In this document: piece after piece, positions 45,043-53,769 of the stretch
Position numbering within the stretch: position 1 is the stretch's first letter
Layout of the letters: each line of letters begins with the position of its first letter
Source of the DNA: an uncultured Lachnospiraceae bacterium
GTDB lineage: Bacteria > Bacillota > Clostridia > Lachnospirales > Lachnospiraceae
Direction of reading: 5' to 3'
Length of the DNA stretch: 64,000 nucleotides
NCBI GenBank assembly: GCA_944376125.1
Contig: CALWBQ010000034.1
Coordinates: forward strand, 62,001-126,000
Made by a program: the position numbers and the translations under genes
The notes under the pieces: model-generated
What the model was told of the DNA's origin: nothing
Database searches by the model: none
What the model saw: the letters and a program-made list of their open reading frames with translations, nothing else

Positions 45043-45916
45043 AACCTGCCACCTCCGTTTCACTGATAAAGATTTCTTCTAATGACAAGGGAATCAGCTC
45101 AAAGAAAATCGGCTCAAACCCGGCCATTTTCTCCTCCACCTCTTCCCGGCTGCCCCTGACTGTCAGGGTAGACAGACTTCCCCTCTTCTCGATCTTAACA
45201 ATCTCCAGCCCCTTCAGCTCCTCCGGCTCCATTCCCGGCTTTAAAACGCACTGAAGTTTGTGGATATTCAGCTTCATCTCGTCTAAATCCTTCGACAGAA
45301 GGATTCCACCCTTGTGGAGAAGACCTACATGGTCACAGATGTCCTCCAGCTCCCTGAGGTTGTGGGATGCGATAATAGGGGTCAGATTTCTCTCCTCCAT
45401 ATCGTTGGCGAAAATACTTTTTACCGTCTGGCGCATCACCGGATCCAGCCCATCAAACGTTTCATCGCAGAACAGGTAATCCGTATTGGAGCAGACGCCG
45501 CAGATCACAGAAACCTGCTTTTTCATTCCTTTGGAGAATGTATTGATCTTACGCCTCTCGTCCAGTCCAAAATTCTTCATCAGTTTATGAAATCTCTCCC
45601 TGTCAAATTTCGGGTATACGATGGCATAGTACTCCATCATCTCCCTGGGAGTGGCATTGCTGAAAAAATACTGCTCATCTGAAATATAGAAAAATCTGGC
45701 CTTTGCCTTCGTATTTTCAAAAATCGCTTCTCCGTCAATGGTAATCCTGCCTTCATCCGGCCTCAGGACACCGCTTGCCAATCTGAGGAATGTGCTCTTT
45801 CCAGCTCCATTGGTCCCGATCAGCCCGAAAACGCTCCCGTCCCGGATCACAGCATTGATATGGTCTACTGCCACAATATCGTCAAAGCGTTTGGTCACGC
45901 CTGCTGCTTCAATCAT
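45017..45916 (-). CDS. ABC transporter ATPase, YtrB-like
   Basis: A 299-residue ATPase: Walker A GTNGAGKST, signature FSKGMKKQV, Walker B DYLFCDETFDGLDP, H-loop in IASHNLRELE. The variant signature with Lys in place of Gln-Gln is usual for antibiotic-type exporters. The C-terminal 70 residues form an extra regulatory domain. I start at the second ATG (45916) since AGGAGG lies 8 bases upstream; the first ATG, two codons earlier, is too close to it. It overlaps the GntR gene by 8 bases and the permease gene by 26. Confidence 0.92.
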   Translation of the reverse strand: MIEAAGVTKRFDDIVAVDHINAVIRDGSVFGLIGTNGAGKSTFLRLASGVLRPDEGRITIDGEAIFENTKAKARFFYISDEQYFFSNATPREMMEYYAIVYPKFDRERFHKLMKNFGLDERRKINTFSKGMKKQVSVICGVCSNTDYLFCDETFDGLDPVMRQTVKSIFANDMEERNLTPIIASHNLRELEDICDHVGLLHKGGILLSKDLDEMKLNIHKLQCVLKPGMEPEELKGLEIVKIEKRGSLSTLTVRGSREEVEEKMAGFEPIFFELIPLSLEEIFISETEVAGYDIKKLIL

Positions 45917-46307
45917 TCTCATTCCCTCCTGTCTTTTTTCCTGCCGAATCCGCTCCGGCCTCTGCTTCCCTGAGGATCCGCTCCCGCGGAACTCCCAGGG
46001 CAGCCGCCTCCCTGGAAGCCTCCCTGAGTCTCCCGCAGGCTTCCTCCTGCCTCAGTTTTCGCAGTCTGGTGCTGTCTGCCACAAAACTGCCTTTGCCTTT
46101 GACAGAATAGATATATCCCCTGCGCTCCAGCTCTGTGTAAGCCCTCTGGATCGTATTGGGGTTGATAGACAGCGCCACTGCCATATTTCTGACAGACGGA
46201 AGCTGGCTGTCTTCCTGCAGGACACCCACCAGGATCATCCCCTCCAGCTTCTCTGTCACCTGCTCGTAAATAGGCCGCCGGTCTTTATAATCCAGTTCTA
46301 TCAGCAT
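45909..46307 (-). CDS. GntR-family repressor, YtrA type
   Basis: A 132-residue regulator: N-terminal winged helix (RRPIYEQVTEKLEGMI, SVRNMAVALSINPNTIQRAYTELERRGYIY) and a short tail without a ligand domain, which defines the YtrA group. Such repressors govern the ABC exporter in the same operon, often released by wall antibiotics. The operator may be the 12-bp palindrome at 46357-46368. AAGGAGG precedes the ATG. Confidence 0.9.
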   Translation of the reverse strand: MLIELDYKDRRPIYEQVTEKLEGMILVGVLQEDSQLPSVRNMAVALSINPNTIQRAYTELERRGYIYSVKGKGSFVADSTRLRKLRQEEACGRLREASREAAALGVPRERILREAEAGADSAGKKTGGNEND

Positions 46308-46356
46308 TGCTGCCTCCTTTCCGATTGTTGCTCCCTACTGTACCAACTGTATTATT

Positions 46357-46368
46357 TGTATTAATACA
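46357..46368. promoter_or_regulatory. Palindrome TGTATTAATACA, possible YtrA operator
   Basis: A perfect 12-bp palindrome 49 bases upstream of the GntR start, with a further TGTATTA half-site 9 bases to its left. YtrA-type regulators bind inverted repeats containing such TGTA half-sites. The link is positional only. Confidence 0.4.
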
Positions 46369-46453
46369 CTAACATATCTTCCACTTTCTGTAAAGGAAAG
46401 TTTTCTTACAAATTTATGAATCTAATAAATTGCGTGCAGTTTTTTCTAAATTG

Positions 46454-46462
46454 TGGTATGAT
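46454..46462 (+). promoter_or_regulatory. Extended -10 promoter of the hemerythrin gene
   Basis: TGGTATGAT provides an extended -10 element about 35 bases ahead of the hemerythrin ATG. No good -35 hexamer is present, as is common with extended -10 promoters. Confidence 0.4.
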
Positions 46463-46496
46463 GGACAAAAGAACATCTGAAGGGAGAAAAAAGACT

Positions 46497-46919
46497 ATGT
46501 ATGCAGAATTTGACGACTCCTTAGTAACTGGAAATGATCTGATTGATTCCCAGCACAGAGAGCTGATCCAAAAAATCAATGATCTTCTTGTAAAATGTGA
46601 AAATAAAACCGACAAAGCAGGTGCAATCCGGATGTTGGACTATCTGTCTGACTATACGGAATTCCATTTTGGCGCAGAGGAAAAGCTGCAGGAAGAAATC
46701 GGTTATCCAGGAATCAAAGAACACAAGGCAAAACACGAAGAGCTTCGCCGGGCTGTATCAGAACTCCACGAAATGCTGGAGGATCAGGAAGGCCCTACGG
46801 ATGAATTTGTTGAGCAGGTTCAAAAGCAGGTAGTTGAGTGGCTCTATTACCACATCAAAACTTTCGACCGTTCTGTAGCTGAATACAAATATATGAGCGG
46901 AAATCCTGACAGAATTTAA
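46497..46919 (+). CDS. Bacteriohemerythrin
   Basis: A 140-residue non-heme di-iron oxygen-binding protein. All seven iron ligands are visible in the four-helix order: His in DSQHREL, His and Glu in EFHFGAEEKL, His pairs in EHKAKHEEL, and His and Asp in YYHIKTFD. In anaerobes it may buffer or sense oxygen or bind NO. The ATG at 46497 is preceded by AAGGGAG; upstream ATGs in frame lie in the promoter region. A single-gene unit ending at a strong bidirectional terminator. Confidence 0.9.
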   Translation: MYAEFDDSLVTGNDLIDSQHRELIQKINDLLVKCENKTDKAGAIRMLDYLSDYTEFHFGAEEKLQEEIGYPGIKEHKAKHEELRRAVSELHEMLEDQEGPTDEFVEQVQKQVVEWLYYHIKTFDRSVAEYKYMSGNPDRI

Positions 46920-46940
46920 CAGCCTGGAAACGGCTTTGAA

Positions 46941-46972
46941 AAAAGGATGGGGCTTGCTGCCCCATCCTTTTT
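46941..46972. terminator. Bidirectional terminator shared by hemerythrin and the PTS operon
   Basis: AAAAGGATGGGGC pairs with GCCCCATCCTTTT around a 5-base loop, U-tailed on both strands. It closes the long minus-strand operon running from 56963. Confidence 0.9.
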
Positions 46973-46992
46973 GCCATCTTCCCTATATACTG

Positions 46993-48087
46993 CTAGGCGA
47001 TGATCTCAAAAATATGATCCGGCCGTTTCTCCATCTCATCCAGAATCCGCAGATCTGTATCTGCAATTTTTCCCACGTAATTTCTCTGGCCGTCATTCTC
47101 AATCTCTGTAAGGACAATCTCTACTTCGCCTCTATAGTGGCTCAGGTTATCATTGACCACCAAAACATCGCCTCTTACGAACTTCTTTTTTTCACAGCTT
47201 CTCACCGGAATCGGCGTATTCTTAAAATCCAGTCTCGGAAAACTGGAGCGAATGTAATACTCGCTCGCATCGTTCCTCCCGGCATGTTTGTGGTCATAGA
47301 CAGCAGACCGCTCCGCCTCAGACAGCCCCGGCGCTGCTTCCATCCGGATGGTAGTGTTTGCCCGGTTGACGGACGCCATCTGCCTCAGTTCTTCTTCAGA
47401 TGCGTAGGCGTTTCCGATAAGGATATCATCTACTGCACCGCAGGCTACCATGTGGCGGGTCTGGGCATCGATAGGCAGAGTTCTGTCTTCCTCCAGAGTC
47501 GGCAGCCCCTGATACACAGGCCATGGCCCAAAGGTCTCCGGCTGACGGCTGGTAACAAAAGCAGCCAGCGTCAGGCCCAGGGATTTCCAGTTCTCATTGA
47601 ACCGGTCGAAGGTCTTCTGACTCAGCCCGGAATATCTCTCAGGATAGAAATTGTGGCAGATCGTCATATTTCTCCGGTCAGCCCCATGCTCAATCAGGCG
47701 TCCCACATTGGTGTCAGAGCTTCCATTAAACTCGATCTTGATCCCATAAGGATTCCGGGTCAGCAAAGCATCCTGGAAATCGTCGAAATGGCCATCCAGG
47801 CGGATGATGTCAACTCCCAGTTCATGGAACACAGCCAGATCCGAGGGGGATGCCCCAAGAGCATCAAAGACCTCCGGGTTTGTGTCCACAGCCACTTCAA
47901 AGCCCAGCTCATGGGCCTTTTTCAGAAATGCCCCAAATTCTTTTCTCACAACTTCAATGTCACGGCTGGCTGATAAAAGGCAGGTAAAAATCCTGCTGAA
48001 TCCCAGCTTTGCAGCCAGCTCCATATATGCAAAATCCTTTTCCTGAGTAGAGTGTTCCGGATAAATTGAGATTCCTAATTTTCCCAT
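46993..48087 (-). CDS. mupG: MupG-type TIM-barrel protein (DUF871), 6-phospho-N-acetylmuramidase candidate
   Basis: A 364-residue protein beginning KLGISIYPEHSTQEKDFAYMELAAKLGFSRIFTCL, a signature of the DUF871/MupG family. The Staphylococcus aureus member cleaves MurNAc-6-phosphate-GlcNAc produced by a PTS. Conserved NPEVFDALG, IIRLDGHFDDF and CHNFYPERYSGLS are visible, then a C-terminal lobe with beta-rich sequence from residue 250. AAGGAG precedes the ATG at 48087. It is the last gene of the operon, ending at the 46941-46972 terminator. Its presence with a PTS implies a phosphorylated amino-sugar disaccharide as substrate (inference). Confidence 0.85.
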   Translation of the reverse strand: MGKLGISIYPEHSTQEKDFAYMELAAKLGFSRIFTCLLSASRDIEVVRKEFGAFLKKAHELGFEVAVDTNPEVFDALGASPSDLAVFHELGVDIIRLDGHFDDFQDALLTRNPYGIKIEFNGSSDTNVGRLIEHGADRRNMTICHNFYPERYSGLSQKTFDRFNENWKSLGLTLAAFVTSRQPETFGPWPVYQGLPTLEEDRTLPIDAQTRHMVACGAVDDILIGNAYASEEELRQMASVNRANTTIRMEAAPGLSEAERSAVYDHKHAGRNDASEYYIRSSFPRLDFKNTPIPVRSCEKKKFVRGDVLVVNDNLSHYRGEVEIVLTEIENDGQRNYVGKIADTDLRILDEMEKRPDHIFEIIA

Positions 48088-48118
48088 TTGACTTCTCCTT
48101 TTTCTTATCTGCCGGCCA

Positions 48119-48985
48119 TTAATCCAGCGGCTTCTGATAAAATCCGCCGTAGAAAGTCTCTGTCGGCAGCACATTGATAATGACATGGGGATCCTGCTTC
48201 TGCATCAGGGCCACAATATCGTGGACCTCGTAGGAGGACACCACCGTGTGGAGCAGGCTCATCTTCTGATTGCTGTATCCGCCGTAGCCTTCCAAAACGG
48301 AAAGTCCATGGCGGTAATTAGCCACGTAGGCACTGATAACCGGCTCCGGTTTATGAGTAGTAATCTGAAGAGTCACCCTCTTGTAGCGATGATAGAATGA
48401 TTCAATCGTCCTGGTAGACAAAAACTGGAATAAAATAGAATACCCAGCGTACAGCCATCCGAACATAAATCCGAAAATGCACAGCATACTGCAGTTAAAC
48501 ACAAAAACATACTGCCAGATAGACTTTCCCTTTTTGTTGGACACGTAAAGAGCGATAAAATCTGTTCCCGCCGTGGAAGCATTTCCTTTCAGCGCAATCA
48601 CGATTGCCATGCCATAGCTGAATCCTCCAAAGCAGACATTCAAAAGAACATCGTCAAACAGCGGCTGGAAGGTGCACACTTTTAAGAAAAAGCTGGCTAA
48701 AAATACCTGCAGCAGTGAAAAGATTACAAATTTCTTTCCAATATGCTTATAGCAGAAAATGGCCACTGGTACATTCAGTGCGATCATGCCCAGGGAAGTA
48801 GAAAAGCTCACCCCGTACAGCGAAGTGATCTTGTCAATCAGCACCGCAACTCCTGTAAATCCGCTGGACAAAATCTGGGCTGGTGTCAGAAACGTCTGCA
48901 TGGCGAACGCCTGGAGAAGGCCGGAGCAGATCACGGCCGCCGTCGTTATTCCATACCGTTTTAAATCGTGTATCTCCCATTTCAT
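48119..48985 (-). CDS. YitT family membrane protein
   Basis: A 288-residue protein: five membrane helices in the first 200 residues (including TTAAVICSGLLQAFAMQTF and NVPVAIFCYKHI) with the family motif SGFTGVAVLIDK, then a cytoplasmic DUF2179 domain of about 80 residues (VISAYVANYRHGLSVLEGYGGYS). Function is unknown. Its ATG overlaps the CutC stop by 4 bases, so it depends on CutC translation. It may export or sense a product of the operon's pathway; the family occurs in many unrelated contexts. Confidence 0.88.
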   Translation of the reverse strand: MKWEIHDLKRYGITTAAVICSGLLQAFAMQTFLTPAQILSSGFTGVAVLIDKITSLYGVSFSTSLGMIALNVPVAIFCYKHIGKKFVIFSLLQVFLASFFLKVCTFQPLFDDVLLNVCFGGFSYGMAIVIALKGNASTAGTDFIALYVSNKKGKSIWQYVFVFNCSMLCIFGFMFGWLYAGYSILFQFLSTRTIESFYHRYKRVTLQITTHKPEPVISAYVANYRHGLSVLEGYGGYSNQKMSLLHTVVSSYEVHDIVALMQKQDPHVIINVLPTETFYGGFYQKPLD

Positions 48986-49716
48986 AATTTCAGTTCAACC
49001 ATCTTTCTCACCAATTCTCTGCTGACGCAGTCGTAGTCATCCTCGTGGGGAGACGGTCCGAAGCTGTAGCCTACCTTCTCTCCCCTGGTCGTGGGATCCG
49101 TTTCCCAGCCCCGGCAGGAGGAATGAACCTGGCTGACACCGGTCTTTTCCATCAATTCCCTGGCATTGGAGGCATTGACGCCGCTGCCTGCCAAAATCTG
49201 GATCTGGCTTCCAAAGCGCTCCACCAGCTTTTTCAGCACCGGGATCCCGTCCCAGGCTTTCTCTTCCAGCCCGCTGGTGAGGATCCGGTCAACCTTCAGC
49301 CCGATCAGCTTTTCCGCCGTCTCATAAGGTTCTTTTACACAGTCAAATGCCCGGTGAAACACAGCCGTCTTTCCAAAGCTGTGGATCAGCTCCACCATTT
49401 TCTCCGTGTTTGCTTCGTCCACCTGGCCATCCGGCGTCAGAAAGCCAAATGCCAGGCCGTCGCTGCCGTGTTCCAGAAGCTCTCTTGCCTCCGCAAACAT
49501 CTGGCGCACTTGATGCTCTGTGTAGCAGAAGCCCGCCCCTCTTGGCCTCACCATGCAGATAACCTCCAGGTCCGTCTCCGACTTTACCAGATCCAGGCAG
49601 GCTGCCGTGGGAGTCAGCCCTCCCAAAAAGAGGGCTGAATTCAGTTCAATTCTCCTGGCTCCGCCTTCATAGGCGTTCCAGGCATCTTCAAAACTTCCGC
49701 AGCAAATTTCCAGCAT
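48982..49716 (-). CDS. cutC: CutC family TIM-barrel protein
   Basis: A 244-residue TIM barrel starting MLEICCGSFEDAWNAYEGGARRIELN, typical of CutC. Conserved LTPT, MVRPRGAGFCY and ILTSGLE are visible. The family is named for copper tolerance, but its chemistry is unsettled and the placement here, between an M20 peptidase and YitT and near another TIM barrel, suggests an amino-sugar or glycopeptide role. The ATG at 49716 follows GGGGGAG; an upstream extension has no such site. Confidence 0.88.
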   Translation of the reverse strand: MLEICCGSFEDAWNAYEGGARRIELNSALFLGGLTPTAACLDLVKSETDLEVICMVRPRGAGFCYTEHQVRQMFAEARELLEHGSDGLAFGFLTPDGQVDEANTEKMVELIHSFGKTAVFHRAFDCVKEPYETAEKLIGLKVDRILTSGLEEKAWDGIPVLKKLVERFGSQIQILAGSGVNASNARELMEKTGVSQVHSSCRGWETDPTTRGEKVGYSFGPSPHEDDYDCVSRELVRKMVELKL

Positions 49717-49733
49717 ACTCTCTCCCCCTTCCC

Positions 49734-50837
49734 CTAAGCCTTGCCTGCCAAATGGTACAGGCTCAGGGCATATATCTTTGCATTGGCAATAATATCGTCT
49801 TCTTTCATCCATTCATCAGGCTGATGGCCGATCCCCTTCTGTCCTGGAAATGACGGGCCAAAGGGGACGATTCCCGGCATCAGCTTGGCATAGGTGCCTC
49901 CAGTGGTTGTCACCGGAGTCCCATCCATACCAGTCACCTTTTCATACGTATACTTCAGGGTATCGACCAAAAAGCAGTCTTTCTCAAACCGAACCGGATC
50001 ATAATTGCTGACCAGGCGCACCTTTCTGTCCCCCTGGCTCTCCTGTATCCGCTCCAGCAGCCATTCTGCTGTACACCCAGCCGGATAGCTGACAGAAAAC
50101 TGCACTCCAAAACCGTGCTCTGTTTCCAGAACTTTGTAATTGCGAACCTCCAGAACCCCAAACTCCGGATCCTGGCAGGCGATCCCAAAACGCTCCCCAT
50201 TATTTCTGGCATTAAGGATGTACTCATTTAAGAGGGCCATCAGATCCTCCGCAGACTTAGCACTGACCTCAACTACGGCCCGCCCTCTCTCCGCGTACAC
50301 TACCGGATATTTGCAGTCTGGTGTGAAGCCCATGACCGGCGGTTTTTCTCTCTCCAGATAGTATTTCAGATCTTCAAACCCTGTCTCCTCATCACAGCCA
50401 AAGATAATGCGGATCTCCTTTTCTGGCTGAAATCCCAGCTCTTTTAAGGCATAAAGGGCATAGAGACAAGTCAGGATCGGTCCCTTATTGTCCAAAACCC
50501 CGCGGCTGTAAATCACACCGTTTTCCCGGTACCCGCTGAAAGGAGGCTGACGCCAGCCGGTTCCTGCCGGAACCACATCCACATGGCCTATGGCACAGAT
50601 GTAGTCCTCCCCGCTTCCGTATCTGGCATATCCAATGTGATGATCCATATTGACAGTCTCAAACCCTAAATTGTTAGCAATCTCCAGAGCTTTGTCCAAG
50701 GCTGCTGCCACACCTTTGCCGAAAGGGGCGCCTTCTTCAGGCTGCCCCTCCGTGCTGTCGATTTGAACTAGTTCTATAATGCTGTCAATTAATTGAGGAC
50801 CTAACTCCTCTACCTTTTTTAAAATTGCTTCTTCCAT
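49734..50837 (-). CDS. M20 family dipeptidase (PepV-like), short lid domain
   Basis: A 367-residue metallopeptidase. Co-catalytic zinc ligands are visible: His-Asp in AIGHVDVVPAG, Asp in GVLDNKGP, Glu-Glu in GCDEETGFED, Asp in GFTPDCKYP, and His in KGIGHQPDEW. Family PepV proteins are usually 450-470 residues; the lid region here is about 100 residues shorter. It would hydrolyse dipeptides or an N-acyl amino acid, perhaps the peptide part of an imported conjugate. AGGAGG precedes the ATG. It sits 23 bases after the asparaginase-type gene and 17 bases before CutC. Confidence 0.87.
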   Translation of the reverse strand: MEEAILKKVEELGPQLIDSIIELVQIDSTEGQPEEGAPFGKGVAAALDKALEIANNLGFETVNMDHHIGYARYGSGEDYICAIGHVDVVPAGTGWRQPPFSGYRENGVIYSRGVLDNKGPILTCLYALYALKELGFQPEKEIRIIFGCDEETGFEDLKYYLEREKPPVMGFTPDCKYPVVYAERGRAVVEVSAKSAEDLMALLNEYILNARNNGERFGIACQDPEFGVLEVRNYKVLETEHGFGVQFSVSYPAGCTAEWLLERIQESQGDRKVRLVSNYDPVRFEKDCFLVDTLKYTYEKVTGMDGTPVTTTGGTYAKLMPGIVPFGPSFPGQKGIGHQPDEWMKEDDIIANAKIYALSLYHLAGKA

Positions 50838-50860
50838 GGTGAACCTCCTGAAAGGATTGT

Positions 50861-51817
50861 CTATTTTTCCTCCAATGGAGCCATGCGGGTACGCATGTAG
50901 TCATCCAGCCACTCCTGAGAAGCCGGCTCATGGACACATTTACCATCCACATGCCTGGTCAGGTATACAATCGGTTCCTGGTTCTCTGTTGCCACAGCAA
51001 AAGAAAATCCTTCGATATTCGTGGCGACGCCCCATTCCCCCTTGTTATTCATAGCGATCAGAGACATATCTCCTGCCTGTCCCCGGCGCTCTTTTAATTC
51101 CTGGTCAAACATGGCCACAGCCTTCTCGCAGGCTTCCTGGGGATGCAGACCATCTCTCATCAGACGGACGATCTCATAGGAAACACACCCCTTCATCACG
51201 TCTTCTCCAAGACCGGTTGCGCTGGCTCCTCCTATTTTGCTGTCCACATAAAATCCCGAACCAGCTATAGGAGAATCCCCCACTCTGCCTTTTTTCTTCA
51301 TAAACAGGCCGCTGGTAGAGGTGGCAGTGGTCATTTTGCCCTTCGTATCCAGGCAGACCATCCCTACGGTGTCATGGCCGGAATAAGGCTTGATCTCCTG
51401 GGCCGTCAGCTCCTTCACCCGGTTGCGGTAGTGAATCTTAGCCCGGTCTGTCAGCATATTCTTGCGCTCAAATCCCTCTTTGTGGGCAAATTTCTCCGCT
51501 CCCTCGCCTACCAAAAGATTGTTGACCTTCTCTTTGGAAAGGCGTCTTGCAATGGAAACAGGGTTGGCAAAATCCCGGATAGCAGCCACAGCGCCAATGT
51601 CCAGAGTATCTCCGTCCATGTAGGCTGCATCCAGCTCTACCTCCATCTCCTCATTGGGAAGGCCGCCGTAGCCTACAGATTTGTAATAAGGAAAATCCTC
51701 CACTTCTCTGACGGCTGTTTCAATCGCGTCTCCTGCATCACCGCCATTTTTCAAAATATCAGCGGCCTTTCCGACGCCCTCCGCAGCCATTCTCCATGTC
51801 GCAATAATTCCCCACAT
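50861..51817 (-). CDS. Glycosylasparaginase-type Ntn hydrolase (T2 family)
   Basis: A 318-residue protein of the N4-(beta-N-acetylglucosaminyl)-L-asparaginase / isoaspartyl peptidase group. The expected self-cleavage site precedes Thr150 in YSGHDTVGMVCLD, which becomes the N-terminal nucleophile. GRVGDSPIAGSGFYVDSKIGGASATGLGE carries the substrate-binding Arg, Asp and Gly-rich loop. Human members release asparagine from GlcNAc-Asn; others cleave isoaspartyl dipeptides. No signal peptide is present, so it acts inside the cell. Beside a PTS and MupG, a role in cutting an amino acid from an amino sugar is attractive. Confidence 0.88.
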   Translation of the reverse strand: MWGIIATWRMAAEGVGKAADILKNGGDAGDAIETAVREVEDFPYYKSVGYGGLPNEEMEVELDAAYMDGDTLDIGAVAAIRDFANPVSIARRLSKEKVNNLLVGEGAEKFAHKEGFERKNMLTDRAKIHYRNRVKELTAQEIKPYSGHDTVGMVCLDTKGKMTTATSTSGLFMKKKGRVGDSPIAGSGFYVDSKIGGASATGLGEDVMKGCVSYEIVRLMRDGLHPQEACEKAVAMFDQELKERRGQAGDMSLIAMNNKGEWGVATNIEGFSFAVATENQEPIVYLTRHVDGKCVHEPASQEWLDDYMRTRMAPLEEK

Positions 51818-51839
51818 GAAAACTGTCCCTCACTTTCTT

Positions 51840-52361
51840 TTAAAAACAGTATTTCGCAGCAGCTTCGTCCTCTCCCTGCTTATCTACCATAGCTTTTGCC
51901 AGGATACACATGCCTTCAAGAGCTTCATTCAGACCGATCCCGCCTTTCTTCGGCGTCTTTACAATGTGGATCTGGTCTTTGTATTTTGCGATCGTTTCCT
52001 CATTCTCCTGAGACATGGCAGCAAGCGCCGGGACTCCAGTGGTATCTATGATATTTTTCGTCACTTCAGCCGCCATGCGCCCATATCCCAGATAATTAAA
52101 AGCGGGGCCGCACATTACCACATCGGGCTGCAGCTTCTTTACCATAGCGCAGAGCTTGCGGCTCACTTCCTGAGGATCCGCCGCATAAAACCCATCTCCG
52201 CAGTATAGGCAGGCAATGACTCTCCCATCTGCTGCTTTCAAATAAGGCTCCATCATAATCGCAGGACCAACCGCTTCCTTTTTGGCTCCCAGCGGAACCA
52301 TATGGTCGTCCTTGATCCCGGCGCCAGCCTGAATCTGGTCATAGATCATAATTACCTTCAT
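51840..52361 (-). CDS. Stand-alone GrdB-like N-terminal domain protein
   Basis: A 173-residue protein resembling the first third of GrdB, the selenoprotein B subunit of glycine/sarcosine/betaine reductase: VPLGAKKEAVGPAIMMEPYL, ADGRVIACLYCGDGFYAADP, PDVVMCGPAFNYLGYGRMAAEV and a distinct later segment. The selenocysteine-bearing C-terminal part is absent; the frame ends in TAA, so no read-through is implied. Function unknown; it may be an oxidoreductase-type or ligand-binding domain retained by this operon. GGGAGG precedes the ATG at 52361, and it follows IIC by 18 bases. Confidence 0.75.
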   Translation of the reverse strand: MKVIMIYDQIQAGAGIKDDHMVPLGAKKEAVGPAIMMEPYLKAADGRVIACLYCGDGFYAADPQEVSRKLCAMVKKLQPDVVMCGPAFNYLGYGRMAAEVTKNIIDTTGVPALAAMSQENEETIAKYKDQIHIVKTPKKGGIGLNEALEGMCILAKAMVDKQGEDEAAAKYCF

Positions 52362-52379
52362 TCTTTTTCCTCCCACTGA

Positions 52380-53747
52380 TTATAAATCATCAAAGGACAG
52401 ATCGTCCAGAGAGATATCGTCTTCCTCCTGCTGTTCCTGAGCCTTGGCCTCATCGATCAGATACTGCTTGTCCATAATCTTAATAAACGGCATATAAACG
52501 AATACGCCCAGGATCAAGAGCAGCGCCTGAAGCAGACCTCCCACCCAGTTGGTAGCCAGAAAACCGGAAATTACCAGCGGGCAGGTCCATGGGATATTTA
52601 CGCCAGAGCAGATCGGCACAAATCCCAGAGCCATAGCGAAATAAGAAATTACAATATTCAGAGTCGGCACCAGCATAAACGGGATCAGCATAGTGGGATT
52701 CAGAACGATAGGGAGACCGAAAATAATCGGCTCATTAATATTGAAAATACCTGCTGCCAGGGACAGCTTGCCCAGATTCTTAATCCGCTTGGATTTGCAG
52801 AACAGAACCATAGCAATAACCAGGGACAGGGTAGATCCGGCGCCGCCGAAGGTAGCAAACAGATCCTGGAACTGCTGGCAGATAATGTTTCCTTCCCCCA
52901 CACCGGTCCGGAAAAATTCCAGGTTTTCCAGAGACAGGGTCTGAAGAATCGGATTAAACACAGCGCCAACTACAGAACCGCCGTTTACGCCAAAGAACCA
53001 GAAGAAATGGAGGAAGATATAGGCTACCACCATTGCTCCCAGAGTATCTCCCAGGTTCAGAAGCGGAGTCTGTAAAAATTCAAAGATAATATCAAATACG
53101 TTGGTTCCAAATGCACCGAAGATCAGGTTGATCAGGAAAAACACGCCCATAACAAAAACTGCAGGGATCAGCGCTGCAAAGGACTCCACTACCGTCGGAG
53201 GTACCCCCGCAGGCATCTTGATAACCCAGCCTTTTTTCTCAACCCAGGTGTAAATATGGACGGAGACAAAGGCGCAGATAATACCTACGAAAATTCCCTT
53301 GGCACCTAACCATCCCAGAGAAATGCCAGACAGGCTCACAGCCACAGCCGCACCGTTGACATCAACGCTGCCGGCTACTGTGTACGGCATTACCAGGAAC
53401 CAGGACATCAAGGCAACTGCTGCCCCGAACAGAGGGTTGGTCCCCAGCTGCTTGGCGAATGAGTAGGCAATGCCCATTACTGCAAATATCGCCATGATAG
53501 TGAAGGTTGCATCAGATGGCTTTGCCAAAAACGTTGCCAATGTCTCCCCTGTCTCCTGATTGATAACCGTGGCTGCCAGCCAGTCCATCCAGGCCTGGAT
53601 GGGGAAATTGGCGATAATCAGGAACACGGAGCCTGCGATCAAGAGCGGCGTTGATACCAGGAAGCCATCTCTGATCGACATCAAATATTTATTTCGCCCG
53701 ATGGCCTCTGCCAGAGGCATCAGAACTTTTTCTAATTGCTTTAACAT
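52380..53747 (-). CDS. PTS permease IIC, lactose/cellobiose (Lac) family
   Basis: A 455-residue membrane transporter of the PTS Lac family: about ten helices, conserved SIRDGFLVSTPLLIAGSVF near residue 24, GALFGAAVAL-type helices, and the NINEPIIFGLPIVLNP motif near residue 325 that holds the substrate-contact Asn-Glu. Substrates in this family are glucose-, galactose- and GlcNAc-based beta-disaccharides; the associated enzymes suggest an amino-sugar conjugate here. Its partners IIB and IIA are encoded upstream. Confidence 0.93.
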   Translation of the reverse strand: MLKQLEKVLMPLAEAIGRNKYLMSIRDGFLVSTPLLIAGSVFLIIANFPIQAWMDWLAATVINQETGETLATFLAKPSDATFTIMAIFAVMGIAYSFAKQLGTNPLFGAAVALMSWFLVMPYTVAGSVDVNGAAVAVSLSGISLGWLGAKGIFVGIICAFVSVHIYTWVEKKGWVIKMPAGVPPTVVESFAALIPAVFVMGVFFLINLIFGAFGTNVFDIIFEFLQTPLLNLGDTLGAMVVAYIFLHFFWFFGVNGGSVVGAVFNPILQTLSLENLEFFRTGVGEGNIICQQFQDLFATFGGAGSTLSLVIAMVLFCKSKRIKNLGKLSLAAGIFNINEPIIFGLPIVLNPTMLIPFMLVPTLNIVISYFAMALGFVPICSGVNIPWTCPLVISGFLATNWVGGLLQALLLILGVFVYMPFIKIMDKQYLIDEAKAQEQQEEDDISLDDLSFDDL

Positions 53748-53769
53748 ATTGTTTTCCCCTAACCTCGTA

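Noticed and set aside
51840-51842. Possible selenocysteine read-through of the GrdB-like gene
   Set aside because: The stop is TAA, not TGA, and another gene starts 23 bases later, so a hidden GrdB C-terminus is not supported.
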